Shown in pieces: positions 48,651 through 60,013 of a stretch of DNA of 64,000 nt. The notes under the pieces are model-generated. The model was not told the origin of the DNA and ran no database searches. It saw only the letters and a list, made by a program, of their open reading frames with translations. Location: assembly GCA_963920765.1 (NCBI GenBank), contig OY987247.1, positions 13,984,471-14,048,470 of the forward strand. The letters run 5' to 3'. This DNA comes from Ulota crispa (Eukaryota > Streptophyta > Bryopsida > Orthotrichales > Orthotrichaceae). The first letter of the stretch is position 1. Every line of letters begins with the position of its first letter. The position numbers were made by a program, and so were the translations under genes.

Positions 48651-50060
48651 TTGCTTCATTGCTTGGTGAGTTGAGCGACCGGTTGCTAAATGTAGCGCTC
48701 TCAAGACTGTTGCGCAGGCAGTGAGCAAGACGGAGCAGGGAGCAAGGTGTAGCGGGGAGCATTGCTTGGTGAGTCGGGCGATCGATTGCTTGTTTTCTTG
48801 TGAGAGTTGTAACGGGAGTGTAATCCTGGTATGCGAGTAGGTGGAGTGGTTGCAGGCAGTTGGATTTCGGTTTCTTGGACGGGGAGCAAGGTGTAGCGGG
48901 GAGCATTGCTTGGTGAGTCGGGCGAGTGATTGCTTATTACCTTGTGAGAGTCGCAATGGGAATGTAATCGTGGCATGCGAGTAGGCGGATTGGTTGTGGC
49001 AGTTGAATATCGGTTTCTTGGACGGGAGTAGTGTTGTTGAGTAAATGTTGAGAGAGGAGCAGCATATGTACGACGAGTGAGTGATTGTGCGCAGATGAGG
49101 GAGTTTGGAGACATTGTGTGCATTGCCGGTGTTTTCTTTAGGAGTTAGCTTGTTATCTTGTGAGAGTCGTAACGGGAATGTAATCGTGGCATTGGAGTAG
49201 GCGGAGTGGCTGTAGGCAATTGAATATCGGTTTCTTGGACGGGAGGAGTGTTGTTGAGCAAATGTTGAGAGAGGAGCAGCGTTGGTACGATGAGTGAGTG
49301 CTTGTGCGCAGACGAGGGAATATCGATGCGTTGTGTACAGTACCGTTCCATAAATTTTCGTCATTCAGTAGTCGCACCCCTTTGTTGTGAACGACGAAAA
49401 TTTATGGAACGGTACTGCACATTGCCGGTGTCTTCTTTAGGAGTTTTTTTATTTTGCGGTGTGATTGTGTGAGAGGTTGAACACTTCTTTAGCTAATGCG
49501 ATCGCAGCTTGGAAGAGACTCTAAAGAAGTCTCGGAACGTTTAGATAAGAATTGAGAGACGGAGAGGAGGTAGACAAGTGATGATCTGGAACACACGTGA
49601 CTGAGGACAATGCAGTGGATGCGAGTTGGTGAATGAGTGAATGTTGGCTCAAGGTTGAGTACGCTACATAATCAGTTGGATTTCGGTTTCTTGGACTAGA
49701 GGAGTTTTCTTGAGTAAATGTTGAGAGAGGAGCAGCGTTGGTACGATGAGTGAGTGATTGTGCGCAGACGAGGGAGTTTGGATACGTTGTGTGCATTGCC
49801 GGTGTTATCTTTAGGAGATTTTTATTTTACGGTGTGAGAGTGTGAGAGGTTGAACTTCTTTCGCTACTGCGATCGCAGCTTGAAAGAAACTGCAGCTCTA
49901 AAGAAGTCTCGGATCGTTTAGATAAGGATTAAGAGACAGAGAGGATGTTGACGAGTGATGATCTGGAACGCACGTGACTGAGGACAATGCAGTGGATGCG
50001 AGTGAGTGAATGAGTGAAGGTTGGTTCAAGGTTGAGTACGCTATTGAGTTAGGCTTGTTG
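48651..50060 (+). repeat. Higher-order tandem repeats upstream of the membrane-protein gene
   Basis: A ~145-bp unit (aaggtgtagcggggagcatt, ggtgagtcgggcg, gtgagagt.g.aa.gg, ggtttcttggac) starts at 48738 and 48883, with a partial relative at 49145-49330. A second unit of ~373 bp (gccggtgt..tctttaggag, ctgcgatcgcagctt or atgcgatcgcagctt, gtctcgga.cgtttagataa, gaggacaatgcagtggatgc) starts at about 49424 and 49797. The units contain repeated GGTGAGT, which reads as a consensus splice donor. A 323-codon minus-strand frame across the region (48393-49364) is a by-product of the repeats. Confidence 0.75.
49343..49412. mobile_element. 70-bp mini-MITE with perfect 20-bp ends and TA duplication
   Basis: The ends are CCGTTCCATAAATTTTCGTC and its exact complement, flanked by TA on both sides. 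It interrupts the tandem repeat: neighbouring units read ttgtgtgcattgccgg without it. The size and TA target fit a Stowaway/mariner-type mini-element. Confidence 0.85.
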
Positions 50061-50853
50061 CGCGAAGCGTTAATGTGATTAGTGGTTGTGTATGTGCAGA
50101 TAAGGCAGTTGGATGCGTTTCGTGCATTTCCGATTTGAATTACATATCACTGGATAGTGCAGTGGAAGTGATCCAGTGAAAGTTGGCTTAAGGTCGTTTT
50201 GAGGATGCAATTGCAGCATACACGGCGAGCTGAGAGGGGACCGGATGTTTCGGACGATCGTTGCCTTTGAACCTCCTTTGGACCTCTGGTTTTTGAATGA
50301 CCGGAACTTTCTGAAGCCTCATTCTGATCAACCGTAATGGCAGTTGAAGAGATACTTGTTCACACGGCGGCCGAAGCATTTCAGTGATTTTTGTGGAAAG
50401 TGCAGTGTGGATATTCTCGTTCACTGTTATCGATAGTAGAGGCGTCGGTATTCAGGATTACGAGAGCTGGAGTGAAAGGCTAATGTCCTGCAAGTATTCA
50501 CATTGAGAAGTTTCCCTCTTTTCGGGATATGTTTTACCGCCTGCGGTATATTGCGATTGTGAACGAGGTCCTGCACTTCTTGATGGAGCGGTAGTTTCAG
50601 TTCTTCAAGATCAGAATCTAGCTGCGAAGACAGGATCAAGTATTAAAGGCTAATGAGGCGCGGCATACGATCTGAACCTAAACGCGAAGCCCGACGTAAG
50701 GAGGGACTTCTATTGTTTAACACTCAGTTGTCTCATGAAGTCTTGACAACGGTTGGTTAGCAGTAGACGTTGTCGTCAAATTCTGCCTCAGCAACATGGC
50801 GAGAGCAGCAATTCCTGTCTACACCTTTCTCAGTAGCTGAGGTGAGAATTCCA

Positions 50854-53480
50854 ATGAGGCAAGCAATGGAGAAAATGCGCTGGCATTTGGGCAACTGGCG
50901 GGCGCGGTACAATGGAAGAGACTGGGCAACCTTTACGGGGACTGAGAAGATTACATGTTATATGTGGCAATCATGGGAACGCGGTGCAGTTCTTGTGCTG
51001 GTATTGGCGTTAATGCCATTCCTGTTTCCGGTGGCTCTGTTCTTAAGTTTCGTAGGATTCATTTGCACTGTCCCTCTTCTCTGCGGGGCCGCCATATATT
51101 ACCTTTCCTTCCGTGACTTCCCTCTTTGCTTCGGTATCACCGAATTCATTTGTCCTTCCAATTGCCCTTCAGAAGGCTTTATTCGAAGCTCACAGCCTGA
51201 TGAAGAAGATATGCTGCTCAGTGTACCTTTCGACGTCCAAAGGGTTGGAATTAGCCAAGAGGAGTTTCTGCCGAATTCTTTTTCTGTCGGCGATAGAGAT
51301 GTTGAGGGAGTCCTGAGAAGAGCATCGGATGGTAATAGCAGTCTGCTTCGGGAATGTGAACATGGGAATGAGAGAGTTGAAGCAGGCATTCATGAGTATC
51401 GAAGTAAGTTCAAGGGCACTGTACCTTCCGAAGATCATCATGCGTCCGGCGCTGCTCCTAGTTCTTCCGCAACATCTCCTTCTAATGCAGTATATGCCGT
51501 TCGAAGACCAAAGCTTCTTCTCCTACCAACCAACTTGCAGAGTCCGTATGAGGAGCGGAAAGCCAACGCAACCTGGTCCTTGTATGAGGTCGTGAATGAG
51601 TTTCCAGCAGGAACACCGAGACCGGCAGTCCCTAATGTATTGACCGGTGATATCTCCAAGTCCGACCAACGAGAGATTCGGAATGGTGACATGGTTATTG
51701 TGGAGAATGGATTGAACGTTGTTGAGATTCAGAGCCCTGCTTATTGTAGTCCCGACGTATATTCAGTGCGAATGAATTGTCCCGTTCAGGGAACGACTTC
51801 CACTCCTCAGAGTCGGCACATGGCAGGGACAGAGTGGAGATCGGACACAGGTATTCCTCACGAGAGTTACATGCTGGAAGTTTATGGAGAGCATCCAAGT
51901 GCAGAATCTGTGTTAAGTAAACACACTGCGAATACTACTTCCACTGGTGAATCTTCTGAGATGCGAAGGCACCTTCGTCAGTATGCTCCTGACGGGAAAG
52001 ATTGTGTAGCAGCAAACAGGATGTCAACGAGAAATACGACTGCGATGGGTGTAGCCACGCCTCGCTCGAATATGTATACCCCTGGGAAAGAACTCGAGGA
52101 CTGTGCATTGAGCGCTGATTCCAATGTGGCACAAACCTTAAGGTTTTCACCATTGTCAAGTGCAGAACTACCTGAGTACAAACGTTTCGGGATCAGAAAC
52201 TCAAATGCCGTGCATGCGACACCTCCTCAACTCTCTTCACTCGTATCAGAAAAGCGTATTGAAGTCCCATATACGAATGTATCATTTATGGAAAGTATGG
52301 AGTCCGCCCCAAAGTCAGATATATCTTCGGTATCGCAATCTTCTACTTGCGTAACATGCAAGGAGAAATTGGTTGAGGGCGAGAATGAAAGGCTTCGATC
52401 ATCTCTCAGGTTTGCATCACCTCTTCTGACGAATCAGAGGAGACTAAGTTTCAGCAACGTACTTGTAGATGACGAAGTGGTGAGCCCCAGATGTTTTTTT
52501 CCAAGTGGAAAACTCATTAACTTGACACCTGATTGTAAGCAACAGTCTGTCAGCACTTCATTTTCCTCGGATTACCCGTGGTCTTCAGGATCATCTGAAC
52601 AGGGTTCTGACAACTTATCAACTCAAAGGGCTGCGTATGAGGAGTTATACATGGATACTGCTTCAAGTACAGCACTTTATGAGGATGAGTCTAATTTGGA
52701 GCTTGGAGTCTTGCCGCTTTCAACTTTCTGCCCAACTCCTGATCAATTGACAGAAGACTGGGAAACACGAAGAAAAAGGTGGGAGGAGGAGTCGACACCC
52801 GGGAGATTGGTACCCCTATCTCCGTGCATGGAAGTTCACTCTGCCGAAGCGCGCTCTGTCTGCAATCCACTCTTTGAGTTCTCAACTGCTTCACCGGCAC
52901 TCAATATGCTCAAAACTGAAGACACGAATCATACCTCCAACTCGCCTCCACTTCTCATTCGTTTCAGCGAACGACACTCGCCTCTTCTTCGAAGTCCACG
53001 GAGAAGTGCTGGGTTAGCAGGTTCCACTCTCTCACCACAACCCTTTAGTCTTGTAAGACTTAAGAGTGACATATACCCTGAACATCATGACAGTGATGTC
53101 TTTAGTCTGACAACCAATGCGACCGATCTTACTCTGTTTCGTTTACAGAGCACGTGGAGATCTGTTCCGGCAAATTTGAAGGTCTACTAGCGTATTGGCG
53201 GAGGAGGGAGAAAATGGTTCACACCATAACTTCATCACCGGGACAATCACTGTCGCCTGCAGAGCTTGCGCACAAGATACGAGAGGAGATCGACGCCATG
53301 CAAGTGACAATCGGTCAGGAAGTTCCACCCCAATATTCATTGTGGAAAGAAGTGGAAGTCCTTAGTCAGATTGTAGGAATGAAGCTTCCTTACATGGGAG
53401 ACATGTCAGACATTACCAAAGCGAAGGATGGATTGGAACTTCTGAAAGTTGCAGTCCTTGACATCTGTGATGTAGAGTAG
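50854..53480 (+). CDS. Large unrecognised protein with two N-terminal membrane segments, about 842 aa
   Basis: An open frame runs from before 50770 to 53190. The first in-frame ATG is at 50854 (MRQAMEKMRWHLGNWRARYN); coding could begin in an earlier exon. I favour a 98-nt intron at 53053-53150 (donor GTAAGA, acceptor tttacagag), which joins to a protein-like C-terminus ending at 53480 (SLSPAELAHKIREEIDAMQV, SLWKEVEVLSQIVGMKLPYM, AKDGLELLKVAVLD). Without it, or with the acceptor at 53148, the product stops at 53190. Residues about 44-66 and 67-84 are strongly hydrophobic (GAVLVLVLALMPFLFPVALF), so the protein is probably a double-spanning membrane protein. The ~640 residues after them are Ser/Thr/Pro-rich and probably disordered. 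No catalytic motif is seen. The C-terminal block vaguely recalls short conserved blocks in uncharacterised plant proteins, but I cannot name the family. GC content is higher than the surroundings, as expected of real coding DNA. Confidence 0.7.
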
Positions 53481-54339
53481 TAGGGTACTAAAGTAAAAAC
53501 GTGCTTTATTTCAGAATTATGTTTTAAACCTTATGGCTGAGTACTAGCTCATTACCACAACCGCAAGGCGTGTGTTGCACTGTAGATGTGTTCATAATGG
53601 TTAATAAAAGTTTCTACATTTGGAACGGACAAGTTTTGTGTACAAATCTGTTTTATTGCTTCATTTTCTGATTCAAGCTACGGGCAGTTCACAGTATGTC
53701 CTACATCCATACTTGGCCAGTCCCACCTCAATACAAGCTGACAGCGGGAAATGACAAAAAGAACATGAAAAAAGCTGTAATTGATACAATCAGCAGATAG
53801 CATCGGTGGGACAATACCTACAGATGAATTTGGTATGTTCTCGACTAATTATTGAGCGAAGTCATTTTTTCCTACGCGCTGAGATTTCCAGAAACGACAG
53901 TCTTGTAGCCTTTTTAAATGAACTCGTTCGTAAGATTCGGCAAATGCAGGTTTTCAGTTGTACACAATCAGATTGTACCTTTTTTGTGCGACATGTGGCG
54001 TGAGACATACCGTCAATTGATCTTTCTAACCAGCTTGGTTTTTGCATCTCTTTGTGCAACGAATGTTGAATACTGTTCATATTATATATTCTACAAGGGC
54101 GCGCAGCATTATGAACGAGGATTAGTACTCAACGCGTAGTGCTCAACAAAGTGTACAAATTCTACTTCACACTCGGGCTACTTTTTGTGATTGCAAGTTT
54201 TCTCTCAATTAAACAAGTCTCAATAGCATACATAGGTTAAGAGCCGAACAGAAACACTTCCTCGTCTCCGTTAACATCAATTACAGAAATTTTACAGAAA
54301 CTAACTGAACGGTGCAATGGTTTTGCAGTAGTAGCTACT
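53481..54339. other. 3' flanks of two convergent genes
   Basis: AATAAA at 53603-53608 (ggttaataaaagtttc) is a plausible poly-A signal for the plus-strand gene, 123 nt after its stop. The right part should hold the transketolase 3' untranslated region on the minus strand. Short frames around 53800-54140 show no known motif and lie on both strands. Confidence 0.55.
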
Positions 54340-57300
54340 TCAAGCTTCGGCGAGGAGCTGCTGAGCCACCTCGGTGACATTCTCAGTAGTGAAGCCATAC
54401 TTCTTGAATACTTCAGTATACGCCCCACTGCAGCCAAAGGTGTGGACACCCAGCACTTTCCCCTTGGCACCGACGTACTCACGCCATCCAAGCGGAGAGC
54501 CAGCCTCAACGCTCACCCGCTTCTCCACCTTAACAGGCAACACCTGCTCCCGGTACTCCTCCGACTGCTCATCAAACAGCTGCCAGCACACGAGCGACAC
54601 AACGCGCACCTTCTTCCCCTCCTGTCGAAGATTTTCAGCCGCGGCTTCACACAAGGCGAGTTCAGTGCCAGTGCCGATTAAAATGAGCTCGGGAAGGCCA
54701 TTCGCATCCGTGTTGTCACTCACCACGTAACCTCCCTTCGACACGCCCTCGGCCGAGGAGCCGGCTACGCTCGCTGCCACTTTCTGTCGAGAAAGGGAGA
54801 GAATAGTAGGCGCATGACGCCGGGAGATGGCGACCTTGTAAGCACCGGCCACTTCATTCGCATCCGCAGGACGCAGCAGGTACATCCCCGGAATGGCTCG
54901 CAAGCCCACGAGCTGCTCCACAGGTTGATGCGTGGGTCCGTCCTCGCCGAGTCCGATGGAGTCGTGCGTCAGGATGTAGATCACTCCTGCTTCACTCAAC
55001 GCAGACAGACGCATGGCGTTTTTCATGTAGTCACTGAAGATGAGAAACGTGGCCGCGATGGGGATGAGGCCCGAGTTGTGAAGAGCCAGGCCGTTGGAGA
55101 TCCCTGCCATGGCGTGCTCGCGAATCCCGTAGCGGACGTTGCGACCCTCGGGTGTGTCGCTGGTGAAATCAGCGTAGTCTTCCATGTAAACCTTGTTCGA
55201 GCTCGCCAGGTCGGCACTTCCACCTATCAAACCCGGAAGGACTTTCGTGGCGGCGTTCAAGCATGTCTCCGAATACCCTCGCGTTGCGTCCACTTTCTCG
55301 TCCTCCGGGAAGTGCTGTTGCCACACACGCAGGCGGTGAAACCAAGGTGAGCATACAGTGCATGACACTTAAAACCAACAACTCCCAATTCAAGTGGTTA
55401 GCCTAAGGCTTTGTCAAAAAAAAAGTTATCAAAAATTCAAATCCACCAAGATGAAGCTTAGAATTTGTCTTGCTTGGTGGTGGAATTACTTTTGAGCTAA
55501 TGAGTATATGTGTTGTGCCTTAGTAATTCTTGTTTGGCCAATAGTTGTTGATTATAAGTGTCATGCACCATATTAACTTTGCAGTTATACACAACTAATC
55601 CTCATTTTAAAATGGGGGAATTACAAATAGGGGCATGAAAATGAAAAATATTACGGATAGGGGCATAGTTTCAAAATAATTACAAATAGGGGCACAATTT
55701 CAAAATCATTTGTAAATTTTTGTAAATTTTTTGGGTTTGGAAATTGGCTGATTTAGGTACATCACGTTAAATGTTAGTTAACTTTCAAAAGAGTTAGAGG
55801 CTTCTCCAAATCAATCCTAAATAAAGAAGTTTCGGTAAAGAGGATGGCAACTTTTGGAGAGACTTCTAAATTTTTTGGAAGTTAGCTAACATTTAATGTG
55901 ATGCATCTATATTAATCAATGTCCAAACCAAAAAAATTTACAAAAATTTACAAATTATTTTGAAATTGTGCCCTTATATGTAATTATTTTGAAACTATGC
56001 CCCTATTTGTAATATTTTTCATTTTCATGTCCTTATTGTAAATTCCCCTTTCAGAAAATTGTACTCCCTTTGTCCCTCTAAAAAGCTCCAAATTGTACAC
56101 ATTTCTTGTACTGCTTAAAAAGCTCCCTGAGAAAGCGTTTATGTTCAGTGATCTCATGGGGGCAAGTTAAGCGATTAGAGGAGAGCATTCCTCTCCTAGC
56201 AAGCTTGGTCTTGCCCATATGAGGTACCATTGTTGCTACTTATCTTTAAATCATCAATAATGAGGAGCTCACAACATGCACAAGTATGGTAGTTTTTGCA
56301 TGGAATTTGGGTGCCCAAACGACAACATCAAAACTGGAGATTTTGTATCGATTTGGTACATGGTATATTGATTCTAGAGTGCATTTGTCACTAGCACAAA
56401 GACTGAAAACACAGTTAATCCTTTTGCAAGGCTTTTTGGACGTTTTTTTAGAGAGACAGAGGGAGTACAAAGTAGTGTAATTGGTGGTTGTACGTACAGG
56501 AAGAGCCTTCTCCCAGTCCTGGGGGAGTTGCCCACTGATGAGCTGCTTGAATTCTTGGGCTTCTTTCGGGTATTTCTTTGAGTAATCTTCTAGAGCACTG
56601 TTCCACTCTTCCTCCTCCGTTGCTCCGTGCTTTGCATGATTTGTGAACTCCCTGAGACAAACCGAGTGATGAGAAGATGAGTAATTACGCTAAACAGCTT
56701 GATGATGCAGCAACGTTGGAGGTAGTATCGTTTCAGCAAACTTACTCGTAAACCTCGGGGATGACGTAAAATGGCTCACGATTCTCCCAGTGGAGTTTGC
56801 TGTGCATTTGCTTCACATCATCTTCGTCGAAAGTGCCATGGTGAGCTTTGGCGGTGTTCTCCTTCACCGACTCTCTGCCGATGCGAGATTTCACCTGGGC
56901 AACAAAAAAGGCTTCAGATCATGGGTACGTATGCTCCGAATCAAAGCTTCAGGATTGTTCCATTATTTAGAATATGAAGGATTAAGGGCATGAACCTACT
57001 TGAATGAACGTGGGCTTGTCACTCTTAGTTGCCTCGGTAAGGACAGCGTCCTTAAACGAGTTGATGTCGTGATAGATGTTGTCAATAAGGACACGGTTCC
57101 AGCCTAATGCCTCGAATCTTTTCCCCACGTCTTCAGAAAAGGCCAAGGAGGTATCCCCGTCAATAGTGTTGTGGTTGTCGTCATAAATAACCGTGAGCTT
57201 GTTGAGTTTCCAGTGCGCTGCTAGCGATGCGGCCTCGTTGGCAATCCCCTCCATCGCACAGCCATCGCCCATGATGCAGAACCTGCATCATCCCCCCACT

Positions 57301-60013
57301 AAAGGGTAAACTCTCCTTGCCCTTGAAATGAAAAATAAATTAAAAAATAAAATAAAACTTTCAAAACTTATTCATATCGTAGGGTTTGCAAAATTACGTC
57401 CGGTGATCCACGATGACAGCATCCTTTTTGTTGAAGCGTCCTGCTAAGTGCTTCTCCGCCAATGCTAGGCCCACTGCGTTTGCCACTCCTTGCCCCAATG
57501 GACCTACACCCCAGATCGTCAATTTTCTAGCTCAAAATTAACTGAATCATAGTCCAAAAGGGACTGAGCAATGAAAAAAAAAGTTTAGGTTAAAGCAATA
57601 TACCAGTAGTGACTTCAATGCCGTCAGTGGTGACATTTTCAGGGTGACCGGGAGTGCGGCTGCCAATCTGACAAAGACGCTTCAAGTCTTCAATCTGCAT
57701 CATCATCGTACCGCAAACGTCCGTGAGCGTCAACACTCTCTCTTCAAATTCTCAGTTTACGAAGAATTTTCAAATTAAGGGTTAACTTATAGGGAAAATT
57801 TCATGGATACGCCTGAAGTTTGCGATATTTACATAGATACCCCTGCTTTTTCAGAAATTACACAAAGACCCTTAGACCAAAATTTTCAGGCGTTTGTTTT
57901 GTTATGCATGCCACTTTCCCTTCTTCCTTTATGTGCACGTTGCTTCTTTTTTGTTTCATTACATTCCCTTCTCCAACATTGGTCATGAACGAAGTAAGAG
58001 CACAGCAATCGCCTATATTTTTTTGGTCCAACAGTATTTGTATAATTTCTGAAAAAGTAGGTGTGTCTATAAGGTAGCAACACCCATAACCATCACTGTA
58101 CCCATAACCATCACCTCTGAAATCTTGGAAAATCTGTGGAAGTGAATAGATGTAATTACAAGGATGTACAACATGTGAACATGAAACCTTAGTGTTGGTA
58201 TTAGGTGCAATTGCAATCGGCTCTTTAAAAATTCACAACTTATTCTCACACTATCCAAATAATACATTTGAAACTCATCATTTTTCTCTTGCTAATAGAA
58301 TCCTATAGATGATTAATAATCATCATGTTCAAAACCCTTAATTTGACGGTTACGGGTGCTACTACCTTATGTAAATATTGCAAACTTCAGGGGTATCCAT
58401 GAAATTTTCCAGAACTTATTTACCTGGACTGAATCGTAGCCGGAGAGATGCAGTGTGATGTATTGCAGGAGGCAGCCATGACCAGCACTGAGCACGAAAC
58501 GGTCACGGTTGAACCAGCTGGGATTCTTGGGGTTGTACTTCATGGTGTACCGCCAGAGCACGTAGCCTACTTCGGCCATGCCCAGAGGCAATCCAGGGTG
58601 CCCAGCTTTGGCGGTGTTCACGGCGTCCACAGTGAGCATTCGCATGTTGTCCACACAGCGCTTGTCAATTTGACCCTGCAACCAGTGGTCGTCGCTCCAC
58701 TTCCCTTCTTTCCCTCCCATCTGCCACCCAGTATAATTTTTTCAGTATTAAAATTTTCAATATTAAAACTAGGGAAAATTTCATGGATACCCCTGAAGTT
58801 TGCAATATTTTCATAGATAATCCCTGCTTTTTCAGAAATTTCACAAATACCCTTGGACCAAAAAAGTTAGGCGTTTGCTTTGTTGTGCATGTCACTTTCT
58901 TTCGTCTTTTGTTTGCACGCATAACAAGAAAGAAGTAGTGTGCGCACAAAAAGGAGAAGGAAGGGAGATGCACAACAAAACAAACGCTTGAAAATTTTGG
59001 TCCTAGGGTATTTGTGGAATTTCTGAAAAAGCAGGGGTATCTATGAAAATATTGCAAACTTTAGGGGCATCCATGAAATTTTCCCTCAAAACTAACAGTT
59101 AACACTTGCTACTCTTTGTATTCACCATTAGAATTTGATTAAGGTTTCATATTAAGGTTTCATATATGTATCTATGTGATAAGAGACTAGAGGTCCTTGT
59201 GATTTTAGTAGTATGATTGTAATTTTAATAGTATTTTCAGTATTGAAATTACGTTTTGAATTTTCACGAATTAGCTGTTGTGTGAAAGTTTTAGCTTACC
59301 ATGCAAGTTATCTCTTCTTTCCATGCCTTGGAATGGTCTTCATCTGACCTTCCATTGCCATTCACCATCTGCGAGGGCACGCTCTGTCCCTGCTGTGACC
59401 CTGGTTGCCCTGTTTTCACTTGCTCCTCTTGCATAGACTGAGATGAGTCAGCTCTCACTCCCTGTGCCATCCTGTTCCTCCGACGGAAACTGAGACTCTT
59501 CCCGTGAAGCTTAGTTGACGCCTCCGGTTTCCAGTTTCCGGTGAGCTTTGGTGTTTGAATTCCCTGCTAAACAGATGTTGCAAAAAGAGTGAGATTGCTA
59601 TTAACGCGTTATTCATTACATTGGGAAAAAAAAGCTTACATATTGGGACTTTTGAATTTTTCATTTGTAAGAGTGTTTAGGTGATTTAGAGTGAATATTA
59701 TGATGATGATGAAATACCTTACATGAATTATCAAAAAAAACTCACTTCAAATCACCAAAGTATTCTCACAAATGCAAAATCTAGTATTCCCAAAATATGT
59801 TTTGGGAAAGTGCTTTTCCCCAATTTAATGAATAACAATAATTGTTTCCAGCTCTAGAAACAGCAAAGGCTAGATACTCAGATTGGAGCGTACCTTAGAC
59901 GAGGTGCAGAGAGATGGAGCTGCTCTAGAAACTGCAATCTTGCGAGAGGATGTGGCAGCGAGATTGCTAACTGGCGAGGTAACTTGAGAGCCTGTCATAG
60001 CCGTGACCTCCAT
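54340..60013 (-). CDS. TKL: Transketolase, probably plastid, 9 exons, 812 aa
   Basis: Transfers two-carbon ketol units in the Calvin cycle and the pentose phosphate pathway, using thiamine diphosphate. Minus-strand exons: 60013-59894, 59563-59300, 58720-58424, 57694-57604, 57503-57398, 57282-57000, 56894-56746, 56651-56498, 55314-54340. All introns are GT-AG, phases agree, and the sum is 2439 nt. Motifs: [38 protein letters not shown], the thiamine diphosphate motif [47 protein letters not shown] with the catalytic Glu, [27 protein letters not shown]. The first 40 residues are Ser/Thr/Ala-rich without early acids, apart from Glu2, like a plastid transit peptide. Exon 2 adds 88 Gln/Ser/Lys-rich residues before the catalytic core, so the protein is longer than the usual ~740. 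The loop before the substrate-binding AHHG differs from the usual GFGSPN type. Introns contain five MITEs. Confidence 0.95.
55359..55568. mobile_element. Family K MITE (copy K2) in the last transketolase intron
   Basis: 210 bp, GTGCATGACACTT to aagtgtcatgcac, in the same direction as K1 and highly similar to it along its whole length (gtggtggaattact, gagctaatgagtatatgtgt, ttggccaatagtt). It lies only 45 bp from the splice acceptor of the last exon. Confidence 0.85.
55604..56047. mobile_element. Family H MITE (copy H3) in the last transketolase intron
   Basis: The most complete H copy, about 444 bp. Each end carries three units with the core ATTAC(A/G)(A/G)ATAGGGGCA at ~30-nt spacing, inverted at the right end. 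The centre is a palindrome around gcaacttttggagag. Target duplication unclear. Confidence 0.8.
57792..58410. mobile_element. Family A MITE (copy A6) in transketolase intron 3, split by D3
   Basis: Family A ends at 57792 (gggaaaatttcatggatacg) and 58410. AACTTAT flanks both sides as an imperfect duplication. The right arm is interrupted by D3. Without D3 the element is about 320 bp. Confidence 0.85.
58072..58367 (+). mobile_element. Family D MITE (copy D3), nested in A6
   Basis: AGGTAGCAACACCCATAACC at the left, ggtgctactacct at the right, TA on both sides. The host site in other family A copies reads tctatgaaaat or tctatgtaaat, so D3 inserted at this TA. Confidence 0.9.
58772..59085. mobile_element. 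Family A MITE (copy A7) in transketolase intron 2
   Basis: About 314 bp with complete family A ends. TTAAAACTA and TCAAAACTA flank it as an 8-9 bp duplication with one mismatch. It is the best-preserved copy for the three-unit arm structure. Confidence 0.9.

Noticed and set aside
48393..49364. 323-codon minus-strand open frame
   Set aside because: It runs through the tandem repeats and the purine-rich minisatellite. Its product is a repetitive Leu/Pro/Cys-rich and Thr/Ser-rich string, as expected from stop-free GC-rich repeats.
54814..55350. 178-codon plus-strand frame
   Set aside because: It is the antisense shadow of the last transketolase exon, whose own frame carries the conserved family motifs.
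7083..60013. Functional clustering of the two thiamine-diphosphate enzyme genes
   Set aside because: They lie 35 kb apart with two unrelated genes between them and go to different organelles. Chance linkage is enough.
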